NCBI GenBank assembly: GCA_963778375.1
Contig: CAVZTX010000007.1
Coordinates: forward strand, 1-51,671
DNA length: 51,671 nucleotides
Source: CAVZTX01 sp963778375
GTDB lineage: Bacteria > Chloroflexota > Ktedonobacteria > Ktedonobacterales > Ktedonobacteraceae
Direction: 5' to 3'
Positions 25,391 through 33,831 of this stretch are shown here, one piece after another (the stretch's first letter is position 1; every line of letters starts with the position of its first letter). The translations under genes were made by a program, and so were the position numbers. The notes below the pieces were generated by a model. The model was not told the origin of the DNA. It worked only from the letters and a program-made list of their open reading frames with translations, and did no database searches.

Positions 25391-26788
25391 ATGTATTCGC
25401 GCCATGCTCGTCGCACATCACGCAAGCTGTCGCATCTTCCAATCTGCGTTGCCATTGTGGCATTTGTCTTTTTGTCTTTAGCATTTACTGCCCACCCTGC
25501 CGCAGCCGTATCCCCTCATGTTGATATGATGGTGCTGAACGGGGAAATTAACCCTGCATCGCAGCAATTTCTCACAAATACGCTGAATACCGCTGAAAAT
25601 GATGGGGCGCAGGCGTTGGTGATTGAAATCGATACGCCAGGTGGTGATATCGATTCGATGAAGGCTATGACCCAGGCAGAATTGAGTAGTACGATACCAG
25701 TTATTGCTTACGTATCCCCTACGGGTGGCCGTGCTGCCTCGGCAGGAGCTTTTGTTGCGCTCGCTGCGCAGATTGTGGTGATGGCTCCAACAACTCGTAT
25801 TGGAGCTTCAAGTCCCATAGCAAGCACAGGTAGCAATCTCGACAGTACGCTTGAGAAAAAGATCCAGAATGACCTTGTGGCACAGATCACGGGTATTCAG
25901 AAGCGATATGGTCGTAATGTTGATCTGGCAGTGAAGATGGTCACGGATGCCGCCTCGTACGATGATACGGTGGCACTTAGCCAACACATCGTTGATTTAG
26001 GCGCAACCAATCTGAGCGACCTTCTTACTAAAGTGAATGGACAATATGTCAAGCTTGATTCCTACATAGTGGGATTGAATACAGCGGGAATTCCTGTGCA
26101 GACGATTAGTCCGAGTCCCTATGTAGCGATCTACAATTTCTTGATCGATCCGAATGTTGTCTTCTTGCTGTTCATTGTCGCGATGATAGGCATCTACCTG
26201 GAAATTTCCCATCCGGGCGCTATCGTCCCTGGTGTCACGGGAAGCATCGCTCTCTTGCTCTTCCTGTTGGCGATTGGATCGCTCGCTCCTAACTGGGTGG
26301 GTCTGGCTTTAATGGTATTGGCATTTGTGATGCTGGTTCTGGATGTACGTGTGCCAACGCATGGGGTGTTGACATTGGGGGCGGTTGTCTCGCTCGTCAT
26401 TGGTGCATTGATCTTCTTTAATAGTGGTGGTCCTTATTCAGGGCCGCAGGTAAACCCACTTGTTGTCTATACTATGGCCGGATTGCTCGGTATCCTTGGT
26501 TTCACGCTTGTCACCTTCATTATACGCACGAGGAAACAACCGGTGAATACTGGTATCGAGGGGATGATCGGCGCTACGGCTATCGCGTTGACGCCACTTC
26601 TACCTGAAGGACGCGTGAGTTTTGGCGGTGAGGATTGGGCTGCTGTACTCGATCCTCCCATAACAACTTTAGATCCTGGCTCTGAGGTGCGCATCGTTGG
26701 CGTTGAAGGCTTACGTTTGCACGTTCGGCCAGTAGTGGATACACTTTCAACTTCTTCCCCGAAATACATACGGGGATTCCAATCCTAA
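25391..26788 (+). CDS. NfeD1-type membrane-bound serine protease (ClpP-class)
   Basis: This 465-residue protein has a signal peptide (cleavage near AHPAAA, residues 34-39), a ClpP-like protease domain, four to five membrane helices (about 255-385) and a C-terminal OB-fold NfeD domain. The active site matches the archaeal 1510-N protease: GGDIDS, GGRAASAGAF with Ser117, and a Lys near 157 in EKKIQND. These proteases cleave the C-terminal tail of the stomatin/slipin encoded next to them. ATG 25391 is used because the signal peptide then starts properly; upstream starts add an unusual segment. The slipin gene follows 13 nt later, a classic operon. Confidence 0.9.
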   Translation: MYSRHARRTSRKLSHLPICVAIVAFVFLSLAFTAHPAAAVSPHVDMMVLNGEINPASQQFLTNTLNTAENDGAQALVIEIDTPGGDIDSMKAMTQAELSSTIPVIAYVSPTGGRAASAGAFVALAAQIVVMAPTTRIGASSPIASTGSNLDSTLEKKIQNDLVAQITGIQKRYGRNVDLAVKMVTDAASYDDTVALSQHIVDLGATNLSDLLTKVNGQYVKLDSYIVGLNTAGIPVQTISPSPYVAIYNFLIDPNVVFLLFIVAMIGIYLEISHPGAIVPGVTGSIALLLFLLAIGSLAPNWVGLALMVLAFVMLVLDVRVPTHGVLTLGAVVSLVIGALIFFNSGGPYSGPQVNPLVVYTMAGLLGILGFTLVTFIIRTRKQPVNTGIEGMIGATAIALTPLLPEGRVSFGGEDWAAVLDPPITTLDPGSEVRIVGVEGLRLHVRPVVDTLSTSSPKYIRGFQS

Positions 26789-26801
26789 AAGGAGGACTTT
26801 C

Positions 26802-27650
26802 ATGGACGGAACTGTATGGCTTATTGTACTTGGTGCCGTTATTCTTATTCTTTTGCTGCTATTCTTCTCTGCTGTGCGCGTAGTGCAGCAGTACGAGCGA
26901 GGTGTGATCTTCGTGCTTGGGCGTTTGACCGGCGCGAAGGGTCCCGGCATATTCCTCGTACCCCCGTTCATTACGCGCATGATTAAGGTTGATCTGCGTA
27001 TTGTTACGCTTACTGTGCCACCACAGGAGGTGATTACACGCGATAATGTGACGGTCAAGGTTACTGCCGTGATCTACTTCTACGTAGTAGACCCCTCTGA
27101 TGCGGTTGTGAAGGTCATGAACTTCCTGCAGGCGACCACGCAAATTGGGCAAACAACGCTGCGAAACGTGCTGGGCCAGTCGGAACTGGATGAACTGCTC
27201 TCACAGCGCAACAAGATCAATCGAGAACTGCAAGAGATTATCGATGAGCATACGGAGCGCTGGGGTGTGAAGGTGACTGCGGTGGAAATCAAAGATATCG
27301 AACTGCCCCAAACGATGCAGAGGGCGATGGCAAAACAGGCGGAAGCGGAGCGCGAGAAACGTGCGAAAATTATTCACGCTCAAGGTGAATTGCAGGCTTC
27401 AGCACAACTGGCAGAAGCGGCCAAGGTCATCGGTTCGCAGCCTGCAACGTTGCAACTGCGTTACCTGCAAACGCTGACAGAAATTGCCGTTGAGAAAAAC
27501 TCAACGATTGTCTTCCCTCTGCCGATTGACTTGATCGCACCTTTTGTGGATCTTGTGCGGGGTAACGAGGGCAAAGAAAATGGTGCCTCACATGAATTTC
27601 GTGACGGACCGGCAATTCGTCCAACACCGACAATTCCACCATTGTCTTAA
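26802..27650 (+). CDS. Slipin (SPFH/stomatin-like membrane protein)
   Basis: The 282-residue protein has one N-terminal membrane helix (about residues 4-25) followed by an SPFH/band-7 domain with VVQQYERGVIFVLGRL, DLRIVTLTVPPQEVITRDN and a coiled-coil region rich in KQAEAEREKRAKIIHAQGE. The late block STIVFPLPIDLI is the kind of hydrophobic C-terminal tail that the NfeD protease cleaves in the archaeal pair. AAAGGAGG lies 7 nt before the ATG. It is expected to oligomerise in the membrane and organise local protein or lipid domains. Confidence 0.93.
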   Translation: MDGTVWLIVLGAVILILLLLFFSAVRVVQQYERGVIFVLGRLTGAKGPGIFLVPPFITRMIKVDLRIVTLTVPPQEVITRDNVTVKVTAVIYFYVVDPSDAVVKVMNFLQATTQIGQTTLRNVLGQSELDELLSQRNKINRELQEIIDEHTERWGVKVTAVEIKDIELPQTMQRAMAKQAEAEREKRAKIIHAQGELQASAQLAEAAKVIGSQPATLQLRYLQTLTEIAVEKNSTIVFPLPIDLIAPFVDLVRGNEGKENGASHEFRDGPAIRPTPTIPPLS

Positions 27651-27658
27651 GTAGAGAA

Positions 27659-27691
27659 GGTCTGAGGGTATCTTTGAGCCGCCCTCAGACC
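27659..27691. terminator. 10-bp hairpin after the slipin gene
   Basis: ggtctgaggg (27659-27668) and ccctcagacc (27682-27691) pair perfectly over a 13-nt loop, starting 8 nt after the stop. No clear T-tract follows. It separates the pair from the opposing pyrE. Confidence 0.55.
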
Positions 27692-27769
27692 ATATCATGG
27701 ATGGACATAAGGTTTCTCACCCAACGCTCTGCCTCTCCCCCTCTTTGGGCGTACGATCAGTGCATTTGG

Positions 27770-28429
27770 TTAGAAAGAAACATTCTCGCCTTGTTTGCTG
27801 CGAAGGTATTCAGCGCATGTCTGGTAGGTTTCTTCTGAGATGAGACCTCTGGACATGTAATGATTGAGCATGACATCCAGTTTCAAAATACTTATGAGGT
27901 TGTAGCCGTGTCGGCGCAATCGCTCAACGGCACCATGTTCGCGGTCGATCAAGACAATGACATCCTTCACTTTCAAGCCATTTTCTTCGAGTAGTGCTGC
28001 CGTTTCAAGAATGCTGCTGCCACGAGTGATGAGATCATCGATAATGAGAGCGCTATCGCCGGGAGTGTAATGTCCTTCTATGCCGCGTTTACCGGTACCT
28101 TCTGGACGGCTGCGTGCATAAATCAAAGGGATATTTGTTTCCAGGGAGTAGGCGGATGCAAGCAATAACCCTCCCACGGGAACTCCTGCAACCACAGCAA
28201 ATGGGTGAACTCGCGGGCGTCGAAGTGATTGGGCCAGATTAATTTCCTGTTGCATGAGTTTGCTTGCAACACGTAATGCGGTTGGGTTGCTGATGAGTAC
28301 TTTAGGATTGACAAAAACAGGAGAACTTACTGCCAATTCACTCACTGTAAAGTTACCGAATTGTACCCCCCCAAGATCGTACAGTGTTTGTGCTAACCAG
28401 AGATTGTCCAGGGATTGCTCTTTCGCCAC
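27770..28429 (-). CDS. pyrE: Orotate phosphoribosyltransferase
   Basis: This 219-residue enzyme would convert orotate and PRPP to OMP in pyrimidine synthesis. The PRPP-binding motif is in ALIIDDLITRGSSILET, and IPLIYARSRPEGTG is the flexible Lys/Arg loop region. VKDVIVLIDREHGAVERLRR is also typical of PyrE. The start is GTG at 28429, with AAAGGA 7 nt upstream; the nearby ATG at 28434 is in another frame. It is a single gene with a convergent slipin and a divergent ABC-F gene. Other pyrimidine genes are absent here. Confidence 0.9.
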   Translation of the reverse strand: MAKEQSLDNLWLAQTLYDLGGVQFGNFTVSELAVSSPVFVNPKVLISNPTALRVASKLMQQEINLAQSLRRPRVHPFAVVAGVPVGGLLLASAYSLETNIPLIYARSRPEGTGKRGIEGHYTPGDSALIIDDLITRGSSILETAALLEENGLKVKDVIVLIDREHGAVERLRRHGYNLISILKLDVMLNHYMSRGLISEETYQTCAEYLRSKQGENVSF

Positions 28430-28663
28430 CTCATCGTCCTTTCTCTACTAAAGTAGGTTTACTGCTTACTTAGTATATCATACTTGTGCTGGGATGAATA
28501 TGTTTTGCATCTGAGATGCTCTGCTTAGCTGTTTCATGTTTGGCTGTATTGGAAGAGCTATTTGCATTGTGATGCCTTGCACCAGAAGCGCTGATATGAT
28601 ACCCTGATTTAGCAAATGAATGAGCATTAAAGGCGAGATAAATTATATCCAGGTGAAAAACAT

Positions 28664-30622
28664 ATGCCGATTGTAAGTGTTATACAGGTGGGTAAATCGT
28701 TTGGGGCTGAGCTTATCTTTACCGGTGTTAGCTTTCAAATCGATGAACATGATCGGATCGGGCTGGTTGGTCCTAATGGTGCGGGCAAATCCACGCTACT
28801 TAATTTGCTGACCGGACGCGAGGAGCCGGATGAAGGAATTATTGCCCTGGCACGCAATGTGCGCATTGGTTACCTTACACAGACGGTAGATTTCCAGCCA
28901 GAAAATACGTTGCGAGAGGAGATGCTTTCAGTCTTTGCCGAGGTACGAGGCTGGGAGCATGAATTGAGTAAGCTTGCCCAGGAACTAGAAGCATCGGCAG
29001 CACAGACTGATGGTGCGCTACACGAAGAATTGTTACAGCGCTATGACGATCTACAGACGCGGATTGAGCATGCCGGGGGCTATACTTATGAGAATCGGGT
29101 AGCGCAGGTGCTCGATGGACTTGGTTTCACACGTGAGCAGCAAGAGGCTCCCGTTATGCATTTGAGCGGTGGGCAACAGACGCGGGCTGCCCTCGGAAAG
29201 TTGCTTTTGCAGGAGCCTGATCTCTTGCTGCTGGACGAGCCAACGAACCACCTGGATCTGGCTGCGCTGGAATGGTTGGAGACCTATCTGGCGAGCTGGA
29301 AGGGCGCTATGGTTGTCGTTGCGCACGACCGCTACTTCCTTGACAAGATCGTGTCGCGCACAATTGAAATGGCCTTTGGCCGCATTGAGGAGTATCCTGG
29401 CAACTATACAAAATACCTACGCCTGCGTGAGGAGCGGATGGAACGCCGTTTGCGAGAATATGAGGCGCAGCAGGCACATATTGCGCATACTGAAGAATTT
29501 ATTCGCCGTTACAAAGCTGGGCAACGCAGTCGTGAGGCACGAGGTCGGCAGAAATTGCTGGATCGGCTGGAACGTGTTGAGCGTCCGCAAGATTTTCCGG
29601 AGATGCATTTCGAGTTTAGTCCGCTAATTGATAGCGGGCAGATTGTACTTTCGACACAGAAGCTAGCGGTTGGTTATGCATCTGCCAGTACGAGGGATGA
29701 TCTCCCCGATCATGGTGAGCCAAATGTGCTGGTGCGTGTAGCTGACCTGGAATTGTTACGGAGTGATCGAGTTGGCTTGCTGGGACCGAATGGTGCGGGT
29801 AAGACCACCTTACTGAGGACTATTATCGGTGAGCTTCCACCGGTGAGCGGGCAAGTCTATCTCGGTCACAATGTACGCATTGGTTACTATTCGCAGACGC
29901 ATGCCGGACTAGATTCTGAACGAACTATTCTTGATGAAATTCGTCAAATGAGCACATTGAGCGAAGAAGGTGTACGCAGTTTTCTCGGGCGCTTCCTCTT
30001 TTCGGGTGATGATGTGTTTAAACCAATTGGTGCGTTGAGCGGAGGAGAACGCAGTCGCGTGGCATTGGCGAAGTTGACACTACAAGGTTCCAATGTGCTT
30101 GTGCTGGACGAACCGACGAACCATCTTGATCTACAATCGCGCCAGTTTCTGGAAGAAGTGCTGGGTGAATTTGAAGGGACATTGCTCTTTGTCTCGCACG
30201 ATCGCTACTTTATCGATAGTCTAGCAACAAAGGTTTGGGTTATTGAGGATGGCGTGTTGATCCCATATCTGGGCAACTACACGGAGTATCGCACACGGAA
30301 GCGACCTATCGTGCTTGATGTTCCTGCTATGGGAAAAGATGCTGGGACGAGAGTTGCAGGGATCAATAAGTCTACTTCACGTCCTGCCAGGGTTGAGAAC
30401 AAGAAGGGTGGAAAGATCAAGGTCCGCACGGTAGAGGATGTTGAGCGCGAGATCGAGAAGGCTGAGGCGCGTTTGAAGGTTGTAGAGGAGGCTTTAGCTG
30501 AGGCCGCGCTTTCCGCCGATGCTGCTCAACTCACACAACTTTCTGCCGATTATGAGCAAGTGCGGGCGCAGGTAGATGGGTTATTGGCGGAATGGGAACA
30601 GTTGGCAACTGAGGCGAGCTAG
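28664..30622 (+). CDS. ABC-F family ATPase
   Basis: This 652-residue protein has two ABC ATPase domains and no membrane part, so it is an ABC-F factor acting on ribosomes rather than a transporter. First domain: Walker A GPNGAGKST (residues 36-44), signature LSGGQQTRAAL near 167, DEPTNHLDL near 191. Second domain: GPNGAGKTT near 375, LSGGERSRVAL, and DEPTNHLDL. A charged interdomain linker follows the first domain, and the C-terminus has a Lys-rich segment and a coiled coil (EDVEREIEKAEARLKVVEEAL), as in YdiF/Uup-type members. Antibiotic-resistance members exist in the family, but nothing here shows such a role. Confidence 0.93.
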   Translation: MPIVSVIQVGKSFGAELIFTGVSFQIDEHDRIGLVGPNGAGKSTLLNLLTGREEPDEGIIALARNVRIGYLTQTVDFQPENTLREEMLSVFAEVRGWEHELSKLAQELEASAAQTDGALHEELLQRYDDLQTRIEHAGGYTYENRVAQVLDGLGFTREQQEAPVMHLSGGQQTRAALGKLLLQEPDLLLLDEPTNHLDLAALEWLETYLASWKGAMVVVAHDRYFLDKIVSRTIEMAFGRIEEYPGNYTKYLRLREERMERRLREYEAQQAHIAHTEEFIRRYKAGQRSREARGRQKLLDRLERVERPQDFPEMHFEFSPLIDSGQIVLSTQKLAVGYASASTRDDLPDHGEPNVLVRVADLELLRSDRVGLLGPNGAGKTTLLRTIIGELPPVSGQVYLGHNVRIGYYSQTHAGLDSERTILDEIRQMSTLSEEGVRSFLGRFLFSGDDVFKPIGALSGGERSRVALAKLTLQGSNVLVLDEPTNHLDLQSRQFLEEVLGEFEGTLLFVSHDRYFIDSLATKVWVIEDGVLIPYLGNYTEYRTRKRPIVLDVPAMGKDAGTRVAGINKSTSRPARVENKKGGKIKVRTVEDVEREIEKAEARLKVVEEALAEAALSADAAQLTQLSADYEQVRAQVDGLLAEWEQLATEAS

Positions 30623-30689
30623 TAGTCACTTAAAGTCCATAAGTCCCTCCTCCGCCCCAGAGGTGCACATAAAGTTCTCCACTCCGCCC

Positions 30690-32657
30690 CTATGGAGTTT
30701 GGACAGGTTTTCTTACTCCTCGAGCAATACTTGCAATGAAGCCGCCAAGTGCAGCCAATAGCGGTAGTATTGCGGCCAATGCCAACCAGAGCGCAAGAAA
30801 CAGCACAGATACGAGGAGTGGTGGGTTGCTTATCACACGTGCTTCAAGCGAGTGATATTCGAATAGGTAGATTGCACCAACCAATCCTACAGCAGCCAAG
30901 CACACGACGATTGTCGATACCAAACGTGTGGCACCATAAAGATAGCAGCTTCGTGCTGCATTCACACATAGAATTGCCAATGCTAGACTTACCAGCGTAA
31001 ATGCTACGACGATTGGCAATTGGGGTTGGAGAATAAGTAGTACTGCTCCTATCGTACCGGTCACTAGGCCAAGTATCTGAATACCGCTACCAATGAGAAA
31101 GGCTTTGAGAGTGTCGCCTTTGGCAGGTGTGACGGTGCCGAAGCGTTGGTTTGGATGGCTGCTTATGTACTGTTGGCTTACGATATTTCCCTCAATGGTT
31201 GCTTTCATGCGATGAGTTTCTGGATTGTTTGGATCGAGTGTTAGTGAGCGTTCGATGGCAGCAAGGCTTTCCTGGGCTCTTCCCATGTTTAATAGCAGAG
31301 CTGCTCGCATACTCCAGACAAGAGCATTGTTGGTATCCACCCCTAGCACTTGATCGACTACGACCATCGCCTCTTGAAAGCGGCCAATGGCACCAAGTAT
31401 CTGACCTTTGAGAATCAACGCATCTATATTACTTGGCACAGTTTGAAGCGCTTGCTCTACAGCGTTGAGAGCTTCTGGTAGATTCTGCGCTTGAACTAAC
31501 TGACGTGCTGCATTGAGGAGCGTCATGCTCTGTTGCAGGCGTTGCTGCTGCATTACTGTGAGCGAAAGTTGTCCAGAGTTAGTGGATGACATCGCGGGAG
31601 ATAAATGTCCGGAGGTTGCAGGTGACATTTGTTGAGAAAGTTGTCCAGAGTTTGGGGGTGACATAATGGGGGATAATTGCTCAAAGGTTGCAGGTGATAT
31701 TTGTTGAGAAAGTTGTCCCGAATTTGGAGGTGAGACTTGTGGAGGTACACGTACAGGAGCTGTTGCTTGTTGTGCGCCTTGCATGACCAATGGACCGGTA
31801 GCCGGTCGTCTTACATCGACAGAACTGGCGACTGTGGCAGAAAGAGGAGATGGAGTGCTGGCGCGAGGTGAGATATTGTGAAGATTTACTGTCGGTGCTG
31901 AAATCTCCCCAACGAGTATTAGTGGACTTCGCCCGCGTGCTTGTCCAAAAATTTGTGGTCGGTGTTGCTCACCAAGCGAATTTGAGAGAAATGCCGATAG
32001 GCGCTGCATCGTAACCTGTCCTGTAGCAGGATCAATGCAGGGGCCACACAGGCCTAGAAGCATGCGATGAACCAGTATGCCTAGATTTTTCTCTCCCACT
32101 TCGGGTGCCTGCTCGTTGCCACGACATGAACAGAAAAGTACCTGGCCTTCCGTTTGTTGCAAACTATTGAGAAGGGCTGGACCGGGCAGAGGTTTAAAGT
32201 CGTAGGGAAATGTGCGTTTCATGTTCCAGATAGGACCTGTTTGGAAACAATCGAGTATGAGCAGTACGTTATCAGCGCGACAACGACCAATGGCCTGTTT
32301 CATCGCTGTCGCAAGATGCAGACCCGTTGTTGGGTTCTGGTAGTGTGTATTTGCTAAGGCAAGGTATCCCTCTCCGCTTGTCACATCCAGGAAGGCATGT
32401 CCGGCAAAGTAAATAAAGACGAGATCACCAGATTCTGCCATATCGAGGCAAATTTGCGAAATAAGTGATACTGCCAGTTCACGTGTAGCCTGAGCGCCCA
32501 GCACAAGTTGCAAGTCCCCCGGAGCCCAATTTCCTCCGCGGGTATTGACCAGCCACTGAGCGAGTCCCCTCGCATCCGTCTCAGCAAATTGCAATGGTCG
32601 AAAGGCTGCATCCTGATATTGATTGATACCCAGGATAAGCCCCAGGCGTCTACCCAT
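30690..32657 (-). CDS. Caspase-like (C14) protease with repeats, TPRs and membrane helices
   Basis: The start is ATG 32657, with AAGGAG 7 nt upstream; a longer reading would overlap the divergent coaE. Of 655 residues, 1-240 form a caspase/metacaspase domain with GLILGINQYQD, the catalytic His in YFAGHA (H87) and the catalytic Cys in LILDCFQTG (C137). A Ser/Pro/Gln-rich repeat follows (units like SPPNSGQLSQQ), then about three TPR units (ALNAVEQALQTVPSNIDALI, LVWSMRAALLLNMGRAQES). Five membrane helices lie near 510-645. The protease should be on the cytoplasmic side if TPRs are cytoplasmic. Role unknown: signalling, stress response or regulated cell death are possible. Confidence 0.87.
   Translation of the reverse strand: MGRRLGLILGINQYQDAAFRPLQFAETDARGLAQWLVNTRGGNWAPGDLQLVLGAQATRELAVSLISQICLDMAESGDLVFIYFAGHAFLDVTSGEGYLALANTHYQNPTTGLHLATAMKQAIGRCRADNVLLILDCFQTGPIWNMKRTFPYDFKPLPGPALLNSLQQTEGQVLFCSCRGNEQAPEVGEKNLGILVHRMLLGLCGPCIDPATGQVTMQRLSAFLSNSLGEQHRPQIFGQARGRSPLILVGEISAPTVNLHNISPRASTPSPLSATVASSVDVRRPATGPLVMQGAQQATAPVRVPPQVSPPNSGQLSQQISPATFEQLSPIMSPPNSGQLSQQMSPATSGHLSPAMSSTNSGQLSLTVMQQQRLQQSMTLLNAARQLVQAQNLPEALNAVEQALQTVPSNIDALILKGQILGAIGRFQEAMVVVDQVLGVDTNNALVWSMRAALLLNMGRAQESLAAIERSLTLDPNNPETHRMKATIEGNIVSQQYISSHPNQRFGTVTPAKGDTLKAFLIGSGIQILGLVTGTIGAVLLILQPQLPIVVAFTLVSLALAILCVNAARSCYLYGATRLVSTIVVCLAAVGLVGAIYLFEYHSLEARVISNPPLLVSVLFLALWLALAAILPLLAALGGFIASIARGVRKPVQTP
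31555..31735 (-). repeat. In-frame tandem repeat in the caspase gene
   Basis: About two and a half copies of a 22-residue unit, built from SPPNSGQLSQQ, SPAT and LSP, lie between the caspase and TPR parts. The DNA repeats are near-identical (gttgagaaagttgtcc twice on the plus strand), which suggests recent slippage. It probably is a flexible linker whose length varies. Confidence 0.7.
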
Positions 32658-32847
32658 GCTCAGTCTCCTTAGCGTCTTGTTTGCGTCGTGTAACGCAGGG
32701 CTATTGTACGACAACACATCCTTACAGTGAAAATAAATGGCGTAGAAAAGTACTTTTGGAGGGATAGGACGGGATGAAGGAGAGAAGTAATGTGTGGTAT
32801 ACTCACTGAAAGCTTTATAGAAGTCATTTTCCGTGGGAGTGTTGCTG

Positions 32848-33455
32848 ATGCCGCGTATCATTGGTCTTACCGGTAATATTGCCTGTGGTAAAACTGCCGT
32901 TGGGCATATGCTGCTTGAACTTGGCGCTGAGTGCTATATTGATGCGGACGCGGTAGTGCACAAGCTTTACTTGAGCGGCCAACCCATAGCCGTGAAGGTG
33001 GCGGAGACGTTTGGACCTGCTGTGGTTGCAGCTGATGGGAGTGTTGACCGAAAAGCGCTAGGGGTGATCGTCTTTCAAGATACTGAGGAGATGCGACGGC
33101 TAGAGGCCATCGTTCACCCGGCGGTGAGTACAGCAATAGCGAACGAGTTAGCGTCTATCAGCGCTTCAGGGATAGCGATCATCGACGCGGTCAAGTTGTT
33201 GGAAGGTGATTCGGGTGCTTTTTGTCAGAGTAAGTGGTTGGTGATCTGTCCAGGAGGAGCAGGAGTTCGCTCGTTTGCTGATCGCGCAATCAACTCAGTG
33301 AAGAGGAGACATGGGCGCGTATTCGAGCGCAGCCTCCCATTGCCAATAAACTGGCGCTTGTTGATGAGGTTATTGATAATGGTGGGTCTTTAGAAGAGAC
33401 GCGTCGCCAGGTAATAGCCGCATTTGAGCGTTTTTGCAGACAATTTCCCGCGTAA
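32848..33455 (+). pseudogene. coaE: Dephospho-CoA kinase, with two frameshifts near the C-terminal third
   Basis: CoaE phosphorylates dephospho-CoA in the last step of CoA synthesis. The P-loop GLTGNIACGKT follows the start, then DADAVVHKLY, ETFGPAVVAADGSVDRKALG and HPAVSTAI are typical. After WLVICP at about 33250 the frame shifts twice: EEQEFARLLIA is in a second frame and RNQLSEEETWARIRAQPPI in a third, ending with AAFERFCRQFPA and a stop at 33453-33455. The uncorrected frame stops earlier, at 33393. Because the gene is usually essential, sequencing or assembly error is the first explanation. ATG 32848 has GGGAG 8 nt upstream and is preferred over GTG 32833. Confidence 0.85.
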
Positions 33456-33547
33456 CATCACTATTAACGTAGATATTAAAAAGAGACGCAATTGCGAGTG
33501 TTATAATAGTTACTATCCTATAGAACCGCTTTCTTATGCACAAGCTA

Positions 33548-33576
33548 TTGACAGCCCAACTTCTTATGCGTATAAT
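33548..33576 (+). promoter_or_regulatory. Perfect consensus sigma-70 promoter of the liv operon
   Basis: TTGACA (33548-33553) and TATAAT (33571-33576) are exactly 17 nt apart. The leader to the ATG at 33832 would be about 250 nt. It contains small stems such as attggc-tact-gccaat (about 33751-33766) and agctaaa paired with tttagct, but I do not recognise a riboswitch. The stretch 33456-33831 has no gene. Confidence 0.75.
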
Positions 33577-33831
33577 CTACTCAACAACGAAGCCCATAAC
33601 CTTGACCTTGTTCTACCCTTTTAACCCTATTTCCATAAGTTTACTAAAATGCACGGGAGCAGAAGCTAAACTGAGCATTCATCTACACCAATTGGTGAGA
33701 TTTAGCTGATATTGAACGTAGTAACTTCGTAGAGGGGGAGATTCTCTCACGAGATTGGCTACTGCCAATAGTTCCCTTCAGAAGACTCATCGCTTGTATT
33801 TTTGTATTGCTGCAAGGAGGTTGACGACAAC

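Noticed and set aside
28664..30622. Antibiotic-resistance ABC-F
   Set aside because: Nothing in context or sequence points to resistance; architecture fits housekeeping YdiF/Uup-type members.
32658..32861. N-terminal extension of the caspase protein
   Set aside because: It would overlap the divergent coaE start, while a well-spaced AAGGAG supports ATG 32657.
33424..33624. 66-residue plus-strand open frame after coaE
   Set aside because: It overlaps the true end of coaE and the livJ promoter, and has no ribosome site or recognisable pattern.
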